Of a stretch of 64,000 nucleotides of DNA, positions 45,210-54,388 are shown in pieces (the stretch's first letter is position 1; the number at the start of each line of letters is the position of its first letter). The notes under the pieces were generated by a model. It worked only from the letters and a program-made list of their open reading frames with translations, had not been told where the DNA came from and did not search any database. The stretch is from Candidatus Solibacter sp. (GTDB lineage Bacteria > Acidobacteriota > Terriglobia > Bryobacterales > Bryobacteraceae), in NCBI GenBank assembly GCA_013822245.1, contig PNKE01000061.1:1-64000 (forward strand), given 5' to 3'. The translations under genes and the position numbers were made by a program.

Positions 45210-47528
45210 ATGGGCCTGATCGGGCGAACTCTTTTTGTCGAGATTTTCGCCAGCGCCGTGCTGGGGTCGGTGCTGTTCGTGTTCGTTCTGTTTCTGCAGA
45301 AGGCGGGCCTGCTGTTCTCCATCCTGGTGAACGCGTCGACAAGCCCGGCCAACGTCGGCTACCTGTTTCTGCTGCTGCTGCCGGCGACCATGCCGCTGAC
45401 GATACCGCTTGGCGTGCTGTCGGGCACGTTGATCGCGTTGTCGAGAATGTCGAGCGACGGCGAGATCATCGCTTTGCGCGCCTCCGGGATTCCGGCGCGG
45501 CGGTTGGCCTTGCCGGCGGCGGCGTTCGGGATGGCGGCGGTCCTGTTCACGGGATTCTGCTCACTGTGGCTGACGCCCTGGTGCAACACCGAAACAATCC
45601 GCGTGCTCAATGAAATGGGCGCGGCGCAGGTGACCGCCGAGATCCAGCCGCGGGTGTTTGAAGAGAGCTTTCCGAACACGATTCTCTATGTCGGCGACGT
45701 GATGCCGGGACAGCCGGTGCGTTGGCGGAACATCTTCATCGCCGACATGACGCCCGCCGCGCAGAGGAGGTCAATGGGGTCGGGCGAGCAGGGAGAGGGT
45801 CCGCGCGTCACGCTGGCCAGCGAAGCGATGGTGACGCCGGACGCCGCGCGAAACCGGCTGCAGATGACCATGCGGCACAATAGCACCTACGAGGCCGGGA
45901 CGGATCCGGAAACCTACTACCGGGTCTCGTATCCCAAGGGCGAGCAAGTGCTCGAAGCCCGCGAGCGGGCGGCCGTGAAGGCGAAACTGTTCTCGGCGAC
46001 ATCCACCGCCGAACTGTTTCCGGAGATCTCAAAATCACCGGAAGCCAACATCGAGTTCCACCAGCGGCTGGCCTTGCCTCTGGCCTGCCTGCTGCTGGCA
46101 ATGACGGGCATGCCGCTGGGCGTGAGTTCGCGCAAGGGAGGCAAGTCGGCGGCGTTCGTGATCACGGTGGCATTCGCGTTCTTCTACTACATGGCGCTGG
46201 TCAGCCTGGTGGGATTGGCCAGGGAGGGCCGCATCAACGCCACGCTGGCGGTCTGGATGCCCAACGTCTTCTTCGCCATCTTCGGCGTGGCGATGCTGGC
46301 CAGGCTGGAAAGGACCGCGGGACGGGACCTGTTCGGCACGGTCAAGTCGTGGGCGGCGCTGCACACCGGGCGCATCGCCTCGGCGCTGCGCCGGGCCACG
46401 GCGAGGCCGGGTTCGCGAAGGCGCACGGCGGCGCTGCCGCTGGTGATTGACGCGATGGTGCTGTCCAGTTTCCTGTTTTATTTCAGCGTCCTGCTCGCCA
46501 GTTTCGTGCTGCTGACCGAAGTGTTCAACTTCTTTGAACTGCTGGGCGACGTCTTCAGACAGCAGATCCCAATGCCGGAACTGTTCCGGTACCTGGTGTT
46601 TCTGGCGCCGAAGCTGATCTTCGACGCCGCGCCGGTCAGCGTCCTGGTGGCCGTGCTGGTGACGTTTGGCGTGATGGCGAAAAACAACGAGATCACCGCG
46701 TTCAAGGCATGCGGCGTCAGCCTCTACCGGCTGGCGGCGCCGGTCTTCATCGCGTCGGGGATGCTCAGCGCCGGGCTGTTCGCCTTTGACCACTATGTGG
46801 TCACCCAGGCCAACCTGGTGCAGGACGCCATCCGCCACCGCATCAAGGGCCGGCCCGTGCAGACCTACCTGAGTCCCGGCCGGCAGTGGATCTTCGGCCG
46901 CGGGTCGCGGATCTATTACTACAAGCTGTTCGATCCGGAAAAGGAGATGCTGGGCGACGTGAGCGTCTTCGAGTTCGACGACGCGGCGTTCCAGTTGAAA
47001 CGTCACATCAAGGCTTCACAGGCGCGCTGGGAGCCGAGGCTGAAGACCTGGGTCTTCCAGGACGGCTGGTCCCGCGACCTGAAGCCCAAAAACGACCGGT
47101 TTCTCAACTTTTCCGGCGAAACGGCCACGTTCGCCACCCTGGACGAGCCGCCGTCGTGGTTTGCCAAGGAGGTGAAGACCTACAAGCAGATGAACTTCGA
47201 GCAGCTTCGCGACTATATCGGCGAACTGCGCCAAAGCGGCTTCAGCGTGGTGCCGCTCGAAGTGCAATACAACCGCAAGTTCTCGGCGCCGCTGTTCGCG
47301 CTGGTGATGGCGCTGATCTCGGCCCCGTTCGCGTTCCTCACCGGCAGCCGCGGGGCGATGACCGGCGTCGGGGTGAGCTTCGTCATCGCCATCGCCTATT
47401 TCGCGCTGAACTTCCTCTTCGAGCAATTCGGCAACGTGGGGTTGCTGCCGCCGGCGCTGGCGGCGTGGTCCCCGCATGCCGTGTTCACGCTGGCCGGCGC
47501 CTACCTGTTGACGCGGCTGAAGACCTAG
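45210..47528 (+). CDS. LptF-LptG fusion permease
   Basis: The 772-residue protein joins two LptF/LptG-type permeases in one chain. The first half (about 1-370) has the membrane pattern FVFVLFLQKAGLLFSI, YLFLLLLPATMPLTIPLGVLSG and the jellyroll segment with EIIALRASGI, ending in AFAFFYYMALVSLVGLA. The second half (about 407-772) begins with VIDAMVLSSFLFYFSV and has the same order: KLIFDAAPVSVLVAVLVTFG, NEITAFKACGVSLYRL, periplasmic strands, and ALISAPFAFLTG. The two halves would replace the LptF and LptG chains of the LPS export ABC complex. It follows the TldE-like gene by 12 bp. Confidence 0.9.
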   Translation: MGLIGRTLFVEIFASAVLGSVLFVFVLFLQKAGLLFSILVNASTSPANVGYLFLLLLPATMPLTIPLGVLSGTLIALSRMSSDGEIIALRASGIPARRLALPAAAFGMAAVLFTGFCSLWLTPWCNTETIRVLNEMGAAQVTAEIQPRVFEESFPNTILYVGDVMPGQPVRWRNIFIADMTPAAQRRSMGSGEQGEGPRVTLASEAMVTPDAARNRLQMTMRHNSTYEAGTDPETYYRVSYPKGEQVLEARERAAVKAKLFSATSTAELFPEISKSPEANIEFHQRLALPLACLLLAMTGMPLGVSSRKGGKSAAFVITVAFAFFYYMALVSLVGLAREGRINATLAVWMPNVFFAIFGVAMLARLERTAGRDLFGTVKSWAALHTGRIASALRRATARPGSRRRTAALPLVIDAMVLSSFLFYFSVLLASFVLLTEVFNFFELLGDVFRQQIPMPELFRYLVFLAPKLIFDAAPVSVLVAVLVTFGVMAKNNEITAFKACGVSLYRLAAPVFIASGMLSAGLFAFDHYVVTQANLVQDAIRHRIKGRPVQTYLSPGRQWIFGRGSRIYYYKLFDPEKEMLGDVSVFEFDDAAFQLKRHIKASQARWEPRLKTWVFQDGWSRDLKPKNDRFLNFSGETATFATLDEPPSWFAKEVKTYKQMNFEQLRDYIGELRQSGFSVVPLEVQYNRKFSAPLFALVMALISAPFAFLTGSRGAMTGVGVSFVIAIAYFALNFLFEQFGNVGLLPPALAAWSPHAVFTLAGAYLLTRLKT

Positions 47529-47532
47529 CGCC

Positions 47533-50190
47533 ATGAAACTGATTATCGGACCGCCGGGTTCGGGCAAAACGACGATGATCCTCGACGCGGTGCGGGCGCG
47601 TTTGTCGAAAGGCGACGGCCGTTTCCGCCTGGTCGTGCCGACATCAACCATGGCTGCCCATACTCGCAACGTGCTGGCGCGGGAGGGCTTCCTTGTCCGG
47701 CCGTCGCGCATCATCACGCTCGCGGGCCTGATCTCCGAGCTGCTGCCGGAAACACGGGCCGCCGGCGAAACCGAGTTGATCCTGATCGTGGAAGAGGCGC
47801 TTGAGCGGCTGAAACCCCGTGCTTTCGCCAGCGCCATGGATACCCCAGGTCTGGCCGCGGCAATCGCCGGCGCGATGCTTGAGCTTGCCGGCGCGGGCTG
47901 CGGACCGGACCAGTGGCAGGCTCTCGGCTCGATGCGCGTCTGGACATCGCCGGCGATGGCGGACCTCGGTAAGGTATACACCGAGGTGGAGGCGGAACTG
48001 ACGCGACGGCAGTTGCTGATGGCCCCGGCCCTGGTCTCAGCGGCCGCCTCGGCGATCATCGAGGGCGCGTTGAGAGGCTGCGACGCGCTCTACTTCGACG
48101 GTTTTTTCACGCTGTCGCCGGTCGAGGTGTCGTTGATCCGGGCGGCGGCAAGGCGCCTGCGGGTCACCATCACGCTGCCCGAATGGCCGGGCGCCGCGGA
48201 GGCCCGTCAAATCCTGCGCGCGGCTGGAGCCGAAGAGCAGCGCCTGAGCGCCGTGCGGTCTTTGCCGAAGGTCGAGATCGCGCCGGCGGCCACGATCCAC
48301 CGCGAGGCCGCCGAGATCGCCCGGCGGATTCTGGGACTCAGGGAGCAGGGCCTGGGCTATAGCCAGATCGGGGTGGTGGTGAGGTCGGCGGGGCCGTTTC
48401 CGGATCTGATCGAGTCCGCCTTTTCGCGCTTCGGCATCCCTTTCCGGTCCTTTCTGGCCAAGCCGCTGGCGGCGCACCCAATCGCGGTCTGGTTCCCGGA
48501 TCTGGCGGCGGCGGTGGCATCCGGATGGGAGGCCGATGCGGCGCTGCCGGTGCTGCGGAATCCGGCGTTCCGGGCCGGAGTGTCGCCGGCGATTGAAAGG
48601 TTCACGGCCAGGGTGATCGAAGCGATGCCCTGCGCCGGCATCGACAGGTTGAAGGCAGAGGCCGCGAAATGCCAGGACAGCGGCGAAATTCTGGCAGCGC
48701 TCGATGCGCTGGCCGTGACCGGAGCCTGGACAGAGAGGCCGCTGACGGCGGCGCAATGGGCCGGCGCGCTTCAGCCGTTGCTCTTGCTGGCCTTGCCGCC
48801 GGACAATGCCACGCCCGAGGCGGCCCGGCTGTCACGAGCCAGGGCCGCCGCAATCACAGCCGTCACGGCGGCGTTGGACTCCGCTGCGTTGTTGACCGGC
48901 GATGAGCCGGTTGCCTTTGACGCCTACTGGCGCCACGCCTGGCTGGCGATTCAGGGCGCCGGTCTGCGCCTGGCCGGCAGCCGCCGGGACGCCGTTGCGT
49001 TGATGGACGTCTACGAGGCCCGCCAGTGGGAGCTTCCGGCGGTCTTCATCGCCGGACTGCTGGAGGGTGAATTCCCGCGCCATCCGGGCATCGAGCCTAT
49101 TCTGGCCAACGATCTGCGCATCCGCGCAAGGCAGTCGGGCGTGCTGCTGCGCACCAGGGAGGGCCGCGATCAGGAGGAGAGGTTCCTGTTTTCACTTGCG
49201 ATCTCCAGGGCCACGGAACTGGCCGTTCTCTCCTATCCGCAGTTCGACGGCAAGGGCGAGGCCACGCTACCGAGCTTCGAACTGGCGTCCATCGCCGCCG
49301 AGGCGATGCCCGCTCAGCCTGTCCGCATCCGTTCCTCACGTCCCGCTCCGGCCGCGCCGCCGCCGGTTCTTGAGTCCGCCTCCGCCCGAGCCGCCCTCCG
49401 CAGCCTTCACGAAACCCATTCCGGGACCGCGCTCGAGGCGTTTCTCTCCTGCCCCTTCATCTTCTTCGCCCGCCAAAGCCTTCGACTCGAACAGCCGCCC
49501 GCGCGCCCGGCCGAGCGGCTCGACATGCTCGTCCTGGGGTCGCTCGTCCATGCCGTCATCGTCGAGTGGCACAAACGCGGCGGGCCGGTGGAAGCGGTCT
49601 TCGAATCTCACTGGGAGCGGCTGACCCATAAGCTGAGGGTTCCACCGGGCTACCATGCGGAGTTCGAACGCCTGCGCGCGTTGCGGGCGCTGCGCCATTA
49701 TGCGGCCGATCCGAAGATCGATGCCGGCTTCCAGGCGAGTTTTGAGCAGACGGTGAAGGTGACGCTCGATTCGGGGGAGGTTGTCAAGGGACGCATCGAC
49801 CGCTACGACGTCGATGAAGAGGGCAACTGCCGCGTCATCGATTTCAAGTACTCCCGGGCCAGCAAACTCGAACGGCTCAAGAGCCTTGACGAAGCCGGCG
49901 CCCTGCTGCAACTCGGCATCTACCTCGCCGCCGTGCGCGATATGGGCCACAAGCCGCAGGCGGCGGCCTACGTGCCCCTGCGCTCAGCCGAGGTCTGGAA
50001 GTTCAAGGACGGCGCCGCGGAGATGATCCAGTCCGCGCTCGACCGCGCCGGCAGCGCGGCTGCGCGCATTCTGGATGGCGTGATCGCGCCGGATCCGGCC
50101 ATCGAGGATGTCTGCGAGTATTGCGAAATGAAGTCCGCCTGCCGCATCACGGAGCTGAAGCGCGGACGGACGGTCCCGGCCACTGCCTGA
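47533..50190 (+). CDS. AddB/RecB-family helicase-nuclease-like protein with Fe-S nuclease domain
   Basis: The 885-residue protein has Walker A GPPGSGKTT at 6-14 and helicase-like motifs in the middle (QWELPAVFIAGLLEGEFPR). The C-terminal PD-(D/E)xK nuclease has D770 and K772 in RVIDFKYS and Q in ALLQLGIYL. Cysteines C640, C861, C864 and C870 have the spacing that binds a 4Fe-4S cluster in AddB. It would process DNA double-strand breaks or take part in recombination. No AddA helicase gene is adjacent, unlike typical addAB operons. It is 4 bp after the LptF-LptG gene. Confidence 0.85.
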   Translation: MKLIIGPPGSGKTTMILDAVRARLSKGDGRFRLVVPTSTMAAHTRNVLAREGFLVRPSRIITLAGLISELLPETRAAGETELILIVEEALERLKPRAFASAMDTPGLAAAIAGAMLELAGAGCGPDQWQALGSMRVWTSPAMADLGKVYTEVEAELTRRQLLMAPALVSAAASAIIEGALRGCDALYFDGFFTLSPVEVSLIRAAARRLRVTITLPEWPGAAEARQILRAAGAEEQRLSAVRSLPKVEIAPAATIHREAAEIARRILGLREQGLGYSQIGVVVRSAGPFPDLIESAFSRFGIPFRSFLAKPLAAHPIAVWFPDLAAAVASGWEADAALPVLRNPAFRAGVSPAIERFTARVIEAMPCAGIDRLKAEAAKCQDSGEILAALDALAVTGAWTERPLTAAQWAGALQPLLLLALPPDNATPEAARLSRARAAAITAVTAALDSAALLTGDEPVAFDAYWRHAWLAIQGAGLRLAGSRRDAVALMDVYEARQWELPAVFIAGLLEGEFPRHPGIEPILANDLRIRARQSGVLLRTREGRDQEERFLFSLAISRATELAVLSYPQFDGKGEATLPSFELASIAAEAMPAQPVRIRSSRPAPAAPPPVLESASARAALRSLHETHSGTALEAFLSCPFIFFARQSLRLEQPPARPAERLDMLVLGSLVHAVIVEWHKRGGPVEAVFESHWERLTHKLRVPPGYHAEFERLRALRALRHYAADPKIDAGFQASFEQTVKVTLDSGEVVKGRIDRYDVDEEGNCRVIDFKYSRASKLERLKSLDEAGALLQLGIYLAAVRDMGHKPQAAAYVPLRSAEVWKFKDGAAEMIQSALDRAGSAAARILDGVIAPDPAIEDVCEYCEMKSACRITELKRGRTVPATA

Positions 50191-50262
50191 CGGGAGGAAT
50201 CCCGCGGCGGATGGTGATAGACTCGTGTCGAATTTCGAGCCGCGAATTCGAAGGAGTTGTGT

Positions 50263-51765
50263 ATGCGCCTTGCCGCTCTTGCCCTCGCCGCGCTGCCCCT
50301 GCTGGCCGCCGGGATGCCGATCCTGACGCCGAAGCCCGGACCCGAACCAAGGATCAACGGGCCCCGCGTCTATGGCGTCCGTCCCGGCAAGCCGTTCCTG
50401 TACAGGATTCCCGCCACCGGCGCGCGTCCGATGAAGTTCGAGGCCGCCGGTTTGCCGGCGTCGATCAAGCTGGATGCGGCCACCGGAATCCTCACCGGCA
50501 CGTCCCCGGCCCGGCCGGGCCTGCATAAAGTGACGCTGCGCGCGTCGAACCCGCACGGCAAGGCGTCGCGCGAATTTCGTCTCACCGTCGGCGACACCAT
50601 CGCGCTCACCCCGCCGATGGGCTGGAACCACTGGTACACCCACTACGACCGCGTTTCGGACAAGCTGTTCCGCGAAGCCGCCGATGCCATGGTCCAATCC
50701 GGCATGGCCGATTACGGCTATTCGTACGTCTCGATCGACGACTGCTGGATGATGAAACCCGGCTCGACCGATCCTACGCTGAACGGCGCGCCGCGCGACG
50801 CCTCGGGCCGCATCCGTCCGAATCTGCGTTTCCCTGACATGCCGGGCTTGACCGCCTACATCCACGCCAAAGGTCTGAAAGCCGGCATCTACACCGGCCC
50901 CGGGCCCCTGACCTGCGCCCAGTACACCGCCGCCTGGCAGCATGAGGAGATCGACGCCCGCACCTTCGCCGAATGGGGCTACGACCTGCTGAAGTACGAC
51001 TGGTGCTCCTACGGGCGGCTGGTGAAGCCGGCCACGCGCGAGGACTTCACCAAGCCCTACGCGCTGATGGGCGGGCTGCTCAAGAAGCAGAATCGCGACA
51101 TTCAGTTCAACCTCTGCCAGTACGGCATGGGCGACGTCTGGAAGTGGGGCGCCGAGGTGGGCGGCCAGTCGTGGCGGACCACCGGCGACCTGGGCCTGGA
51201 GAAGGACACTCGCCTGCCGGGCTTCTATTCGATCGCCTTCAAGAATATGATCCTGTCCGACTACGCCGGTCCGGGCCGCTGGAACGATCCCGACTACATC
51301 CTCATCGGGACGATCGGCAACGCCCGCAGCATGAGCGAAGCGCCGAAACAGACCACGCTCACCGCCTGGGAGCAGTACAGTTACATGTCGCTGTGGTCGC
51401 TGATGGCGTCGCCGCTGTTTTTCTCGGGCGACATGTCGCGGCTCGACGAGTTCACCTTGAATGTCCTCTGCAATGCCGAGGTGATCGACGTCAATCAGGA
51501 TCCGCTGGGTAAACAGGCGCGCGTCATCCGCAAGACGGACGACGAGCTTGTGATGCTCAAACCGCTGGAAGACGGTTCAGTGGCGGTCGGATTGTTCAAT
51601 CTGAGCGAACAACCGCGGCGCGTATCGGCCTCGTTCGCCGGCCTCGGTCTCACAGGACAGAAGCGCGTGCGTGATCTCTGGCGGCAACAGGATCTGGCGC
51701 CGGCATCGGATCAGGTGTCGGCGGAGATCGATCGCCACGGCGTGGCGCTGTACAGGCTCAAGTAA
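50263..51765 (+). CDS. Secreted GH27 alpha-galactosidase
   Basis: The 500-residue enzyme starts at the ATG at 50263 after AAGGAG, with a signal peptide (RLAALALAALPLLAAGM). Residues about 20-115 are an Ig-like putative carbohydrate-contacting domain (He_PIG). The GH27 barrel has nucleophile D246 in LLKYDWC and acid/base D342 in RWNDPDYILIG, plus MGWNHWY at its beginning and a beta-sandwich at the end. It would remove terminal alpha-galactose or alpha-N-acetylgalactosamine from plant or host glycans outside the cytoplasm. The region is otherwise unrelated. Confidence 0.93.
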   Translation: MRLAALALAALPLLAAGMPILTPKPGPEPRINGPRVYGVRPGKPFLYRIPATGARPMKFEAAGLPASIKLDAATGILTGTSPARPGLHKVTLRASNPHGKASREFRLTVGDTIALTPPMGWNHWYTHYDRVSDKLFREAADAMVQSGMADYGYSYVSIDDCWMMKPGSTDPTLNGAPRDASGRIRPNLRFPDMPGLTAYIHAKGLKAGIYTGPGPLTCAQYTAAWQHEEIDARTFAEWGYDLLKYDWCSYGRLVKPATREDFTKPYALMGGLLKKQNRDIQFNLCQYGMGDVWKWGAEVGGQSWRTTGDLGLEKDTRLPGFYSIAFKNMILSDYAGPGRWNDPDYILIGTIGNARSMSEAPKQTTLTAWEQYSYMSLWSLMASPLFFSGDMSRLDEFTLNVLCNAEVIDVNQDPLGKQARVIRKTDDELVMLKPLEDGSVAVGLFNLSEQPRRVSASFAGLGLTGQKRVRDLWRQQDLAPASDQVSAEIDRHGVALYRLK

Positions 51766-51801
51766 CGGCCGCCGGCCAGGCTGCGTTTTGACCGCTGTCC
51801 G

Positions 51802-52935
51802 CTATGGCGTATCGAGAATCCGTCCGAGGATCTCCGGGATCTCCCACACCGCCCTGTTTTCCAGCTTCGCCGTCCGCGCCCGCATCTCGGCCAGGGTTGT
51901 GCCGGCCAGCATCCTGGACACAGCACCGTCGATTCCGTCGAACGAATCCAGAACCATGCCCAGCCCGTTCGCGGTCAGCCACTCGGCGTTGTAGCGCTCC
52001 TGCGGCAGCGTCCAGGAGTTTGACACCGTGATCGCCGGCAGCCCCAGATGGATGGCTTCGGACAATGACCCCGGGCCGGGCTTGCCGATGAAAAAATCCG
52101 CCATCAGCATATAGGACGGCACTTCGTTGGTGAACCCCACGACGTGCTTCTTCATCCGCGTGGGCATGGCCTCCAGCCGTTCGCGCAGCCTGCCGTTGCG
52201 TCCGGCGATCAGGATCGCCTGCATGTTCAGCGCGGACGCGTCCAGCCGCTTCAGTATCCCCAGCATCGCTTTCGATCCGAATCCGCCGAACAGCACGACC
52301 GCCGTCGGCGTCTCCGCGTCCAGGCCCAGCTCCCGCCGCCGCGCCGCCCGGTCCACTTGGGGCAGGCCGTAGAACCTGGGATGCAGGATCATCCCCGAAA
52401 CCCGGCTCACCCGTTCGGCCGGATACCCCATCGCCGCGGCCTGCTCCACCGCCTTCGCGCTGCCGCACACCACCCATTGCTGTTGCGGCTCCATCCAGAA
52501 CCGCGGCGGGTAGTCGGCGATGTCGGTCAGAACCGTCACATACGGCCTCCCCGGACAGGCCCTCGCAAAGCCCTCATACATCGCCCGGTTGAAGTTCGGC
52601 ACCAGCGACACCACCATGTCGGCCGGCTGCCTTCGCCAGTGCTCGGCCAGCAGTTTCACCTGGCCGGCATGCAGCAGCCGGATCACCTGCTGCATGAACC
52701 GCAGCCCGGTGGTCGAGCCAAGCGTCCAGCCGCGCTTCAGCATCTGGTTGTAGATCTCCTGCAGGTCGATCCGCAGGACCTTTTTGAAGACGTCGATCTG
52801 GTCCAGGATGTCCTGCAAGTGGACCATGCGGACCGTCCACGGCAGGCCTTGGCGTTCGATGGCCAGTTTCAGCGCCGTTGCGGCGGCGCGGTGGCCCCCG
52901 CCAGCGTCGAAAAACATGAAATCAACGGTGGGCAC
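51802..52935 (-). CDS. Glycosyltransferase of the MGDG-synthase/UgtP type
   Basis: The 377-residue GT28-type enzyme has the DAGGGHRAAATALK nucleotide and lipid entry motif and the acceptor-type FGGFGSKAMLGILK. The C-terminal sugar-nucleotide segment GKPGPGSLSEAIHLGLPAI follows. It would transfer hexose to diacylglycerol on the inner membrane face to make glycolipids. The start is a GTG at 52935; an ATG 6 bp upstream leads directly to TAA and cannot be used. No clear Shine-Dalgarno is seen, so a start at the later in-frame Met (residue 7) is possible. Confidence 0.82.
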   Translation of the reverse strand: MPTVDFMFFDAGGGHRAAATALKLAIERQGLPWTVRMVHLQDILDQIDVFKKVLRIDLQEIYNQMLKRGWTLGSTTGLRFMQQVIRLLHAGQVKLLAEHWRRQPADMVVSLVPNFNRAMYEGFARACPGRPYVTVLTDIADYPPRFWMEPQQQWVVCGSAKAVEQAAAMGYPAERVSRVSGMILHPRFYGLPQVDRAARRRELGLDAETPTAVVLFGGFGSKAMLGILKRLDASALNMQAILIAGRNGRLRERLEAMPTRMKKHVVGFTNEVPSYMLMADFFIGKPGPGSLSEAIHLGLPAITVSNSWTLPQERYNAEWLTANGLGMVLDSFDGIDGAVSRMLAGTTLAEMRARTAKLENRAVWEIPEILGRILDTP

Positions 52936-53092
52936 TTACATGGGAGAATAGCATTGAAAGCCCCGTCCGCCACGCCAAAGCCCCGCCGCTACTCACATTT
53001 TCATCAGGATTTGGCTCGACAGTCACCCGATATTCATGTCCGCGCCCTAATCTGGCCTTAGCCGCACTTCAGCAAGGAGGTCCACCGCACGC

Positions 53093-53626
53093 ATGGCGCC
53101 TACGCAAGCTGTCATCCGGATGATCGAACGCCGCGACCACCTGCTGATGCACCGCGTCCACCGCTGGCTCGCCCCGCGCTGGGTCCGCTTGTGGATGATC
53201 GCCGCAACCCGCGGCGGCGACGGTTGGCTGTGGTACGCACTCGGCTTGGCCCTGCTGATTCTCGGAGGAGAGCAGGGCCGGCGGGCGGTGCTTCAATCCA
53301 GCCTGGCCGCAGGTTTCGGAGTCGCCCTGTTCCTGTGGATGAAGAGAGCGACGCGCCGCCGGCGGCCGTGCGCCATCCAGCCCCACTGTTGGGCCACACT
53401 GCTGCCGCCGGACCACTTCTCTTTCCCCTCCGGCCATACCATCACCGCCTTCGCCGTGGCCGGCCCGGTGATTGCCGGCATGCCCGGCTCCGCGCCCGGC
53501 GTCCTGTTCTGCGCCTTTTCGATCGCCGCATCGCGCGTTCTGCTCGGCATGCACTTTCTCAGTGACGTGCTCGCCGGGGCGGCCATCGGCTCCCTGCTCG
53601 GATGGGTCGCCTTGATGCTTATTTGA
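53093..53626 (+). CDS. PAP2-family phosphatase
   Basis: The 177-residue membrane phosphatase has the three PAP2 motifs: KRATRRRRP, FPSGHTITAF and SRVLLGMHFLSDVLAG. About four membrane segments are seen. It removes phosphate from phosphatidic acid, undecaprenyl diphosphate or similar lipids at the periplasmic side. A perfect AAGGAGGT lies at about 53074-53081, 11 bp before the ATG. The gene overlaps the convergent methyltransferase gene by 8 bp at the 3' end. Confidence 0.9.
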   Translation: MAPTQAVIRMIERRDHLLMHRVHRWLAPRWVRLWMIAATRGGDGWLWYALGLALLILGGEQGRRAVLQSSLAAGFGVALFLWMKRATRRRRPCAIQPHCWATLLPPDHFSFPSGHTITAFAVAGPVIAGMPGSAPGVLFCAFSIAASRVLLGMHFLSDVLAGAAIGSLLGWVALMLI

Positions 53627-54227
53627 TTGCCCGCCCGGCGGCATGCGGGCCGACCACGGGCAGCGGCAGCGTCAACCGTTCAACATCGAGGGACGAGAAT
53701 CCCGCCTCACCGATCAGCCGCGCCGTGTCCTGGTGCGGCCTGCATCCGGCCAGCGCCCCGAAAACCGGCGCCCAGAGCCTCTGCCAGCGAAGGAGAGGCG
53801 AAGGTTCCTGAGCCGCAACGTGTTCGAGGAAGATGAACGTCCCGCCTGGTTTCAGCACCCGCAGGACTTCCTCCAGCGCCGCCTCCGGAGACCGTACCGA
53901 ACACAGCGTCAGCGTCGACACCACGGCGTCGAACCGCCCGGCGTCAAACGGCAGTTGCTCGGCGCCGGCCGTCCGCCAATCCGCCTCGATGCCCGCCGCC
54001 GCCGCTCCGCGCCTGCAATACCGCCAGCCGTCGGGATTGGGATCGCACCCGGTCCAGCGCACGTCTCCCGGCAAATAGGCAAAGTTGGCGCCCGTCCCGG
54101 CGCCGATCTCCAGCACATCGCCCGATACGCCGCCGATCAACCGCTGTTTCACCTCGCCCGCCATCTGGTTGTAACGCGGTACGAAGCGGTTCAGGAGGCA
54201 GGCGTGAATCAGTGTGCGGAGCGCCAT
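53619..54227 (-). CDS. Class I SAM methyltransferase (METTL7/UbiE-like)
   Basis: The 202-residue protein has SAM motifs VLEIGAGTGANFAYLP and FDAVVSTLTLCSVRSPEAAL and the PGGTFIFLEHV block, as in bacterial METTL7-like and UbiE-type methyltransferases. No specific substrate is shown. The start ATG at 54227 is clear. It is convergent with the PAP2 gene (8-bp overlap) and divergent from the proline dehydrogenase gene. A lipid-related role is suggested by the neighbours, but this is weak. Confidence 0.83.
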   Translation of the reverse strand: MALRTLIHACLLNRFVPRYNQMAGEVKQRLIGGVSGDVLEIGAGTGANFAYLPGDVRWTGCDPNPDGWRYCRRGAAAAGIEADWRTAGAEQLPFDAGRFDAVVSTLTLCSVRSPEAALEEVLRVLKPGGTFIFLEHVAAQEPSPLLRWQRLWAPVFGALAGCRPHQDTARLIGEAGFSSLDVERLTLPLPVVGPHAAGRAIK

Positions 54228-54309
54228 CTGTTCCTTCAGGATACAGGCGCCGCGGCGCCCGGATCGCCCACCGCATCCGGGACAGCCGCGGACCAGGACT
54301 TTACGATCA

Positions 54310-54348
54310 AATTTGACGGCAAATTCCGTGCACCCACGTTGACGTGGG
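54310..54348. promoter_or_regulatory. Two adjacent inverted repeats upstream of proline dehydrogenase
   Basis: AATTTG-ACGG-CAAATT (54310-54325) and CCCACG-TTGA-CGTGGG (54333-54348) are perfect 6-bp dyads with 4-base centres, and their starts are 23 bp apart. They lie 41-79 bp before the proline dehydrogenase ATG and are good candidates for regulator sites. Confidence 0.45.
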
Positions 54349-54388
54349 GGCCGTCGGATGTGTCAAAGTGGGCTTGGGATAGGCCTCC

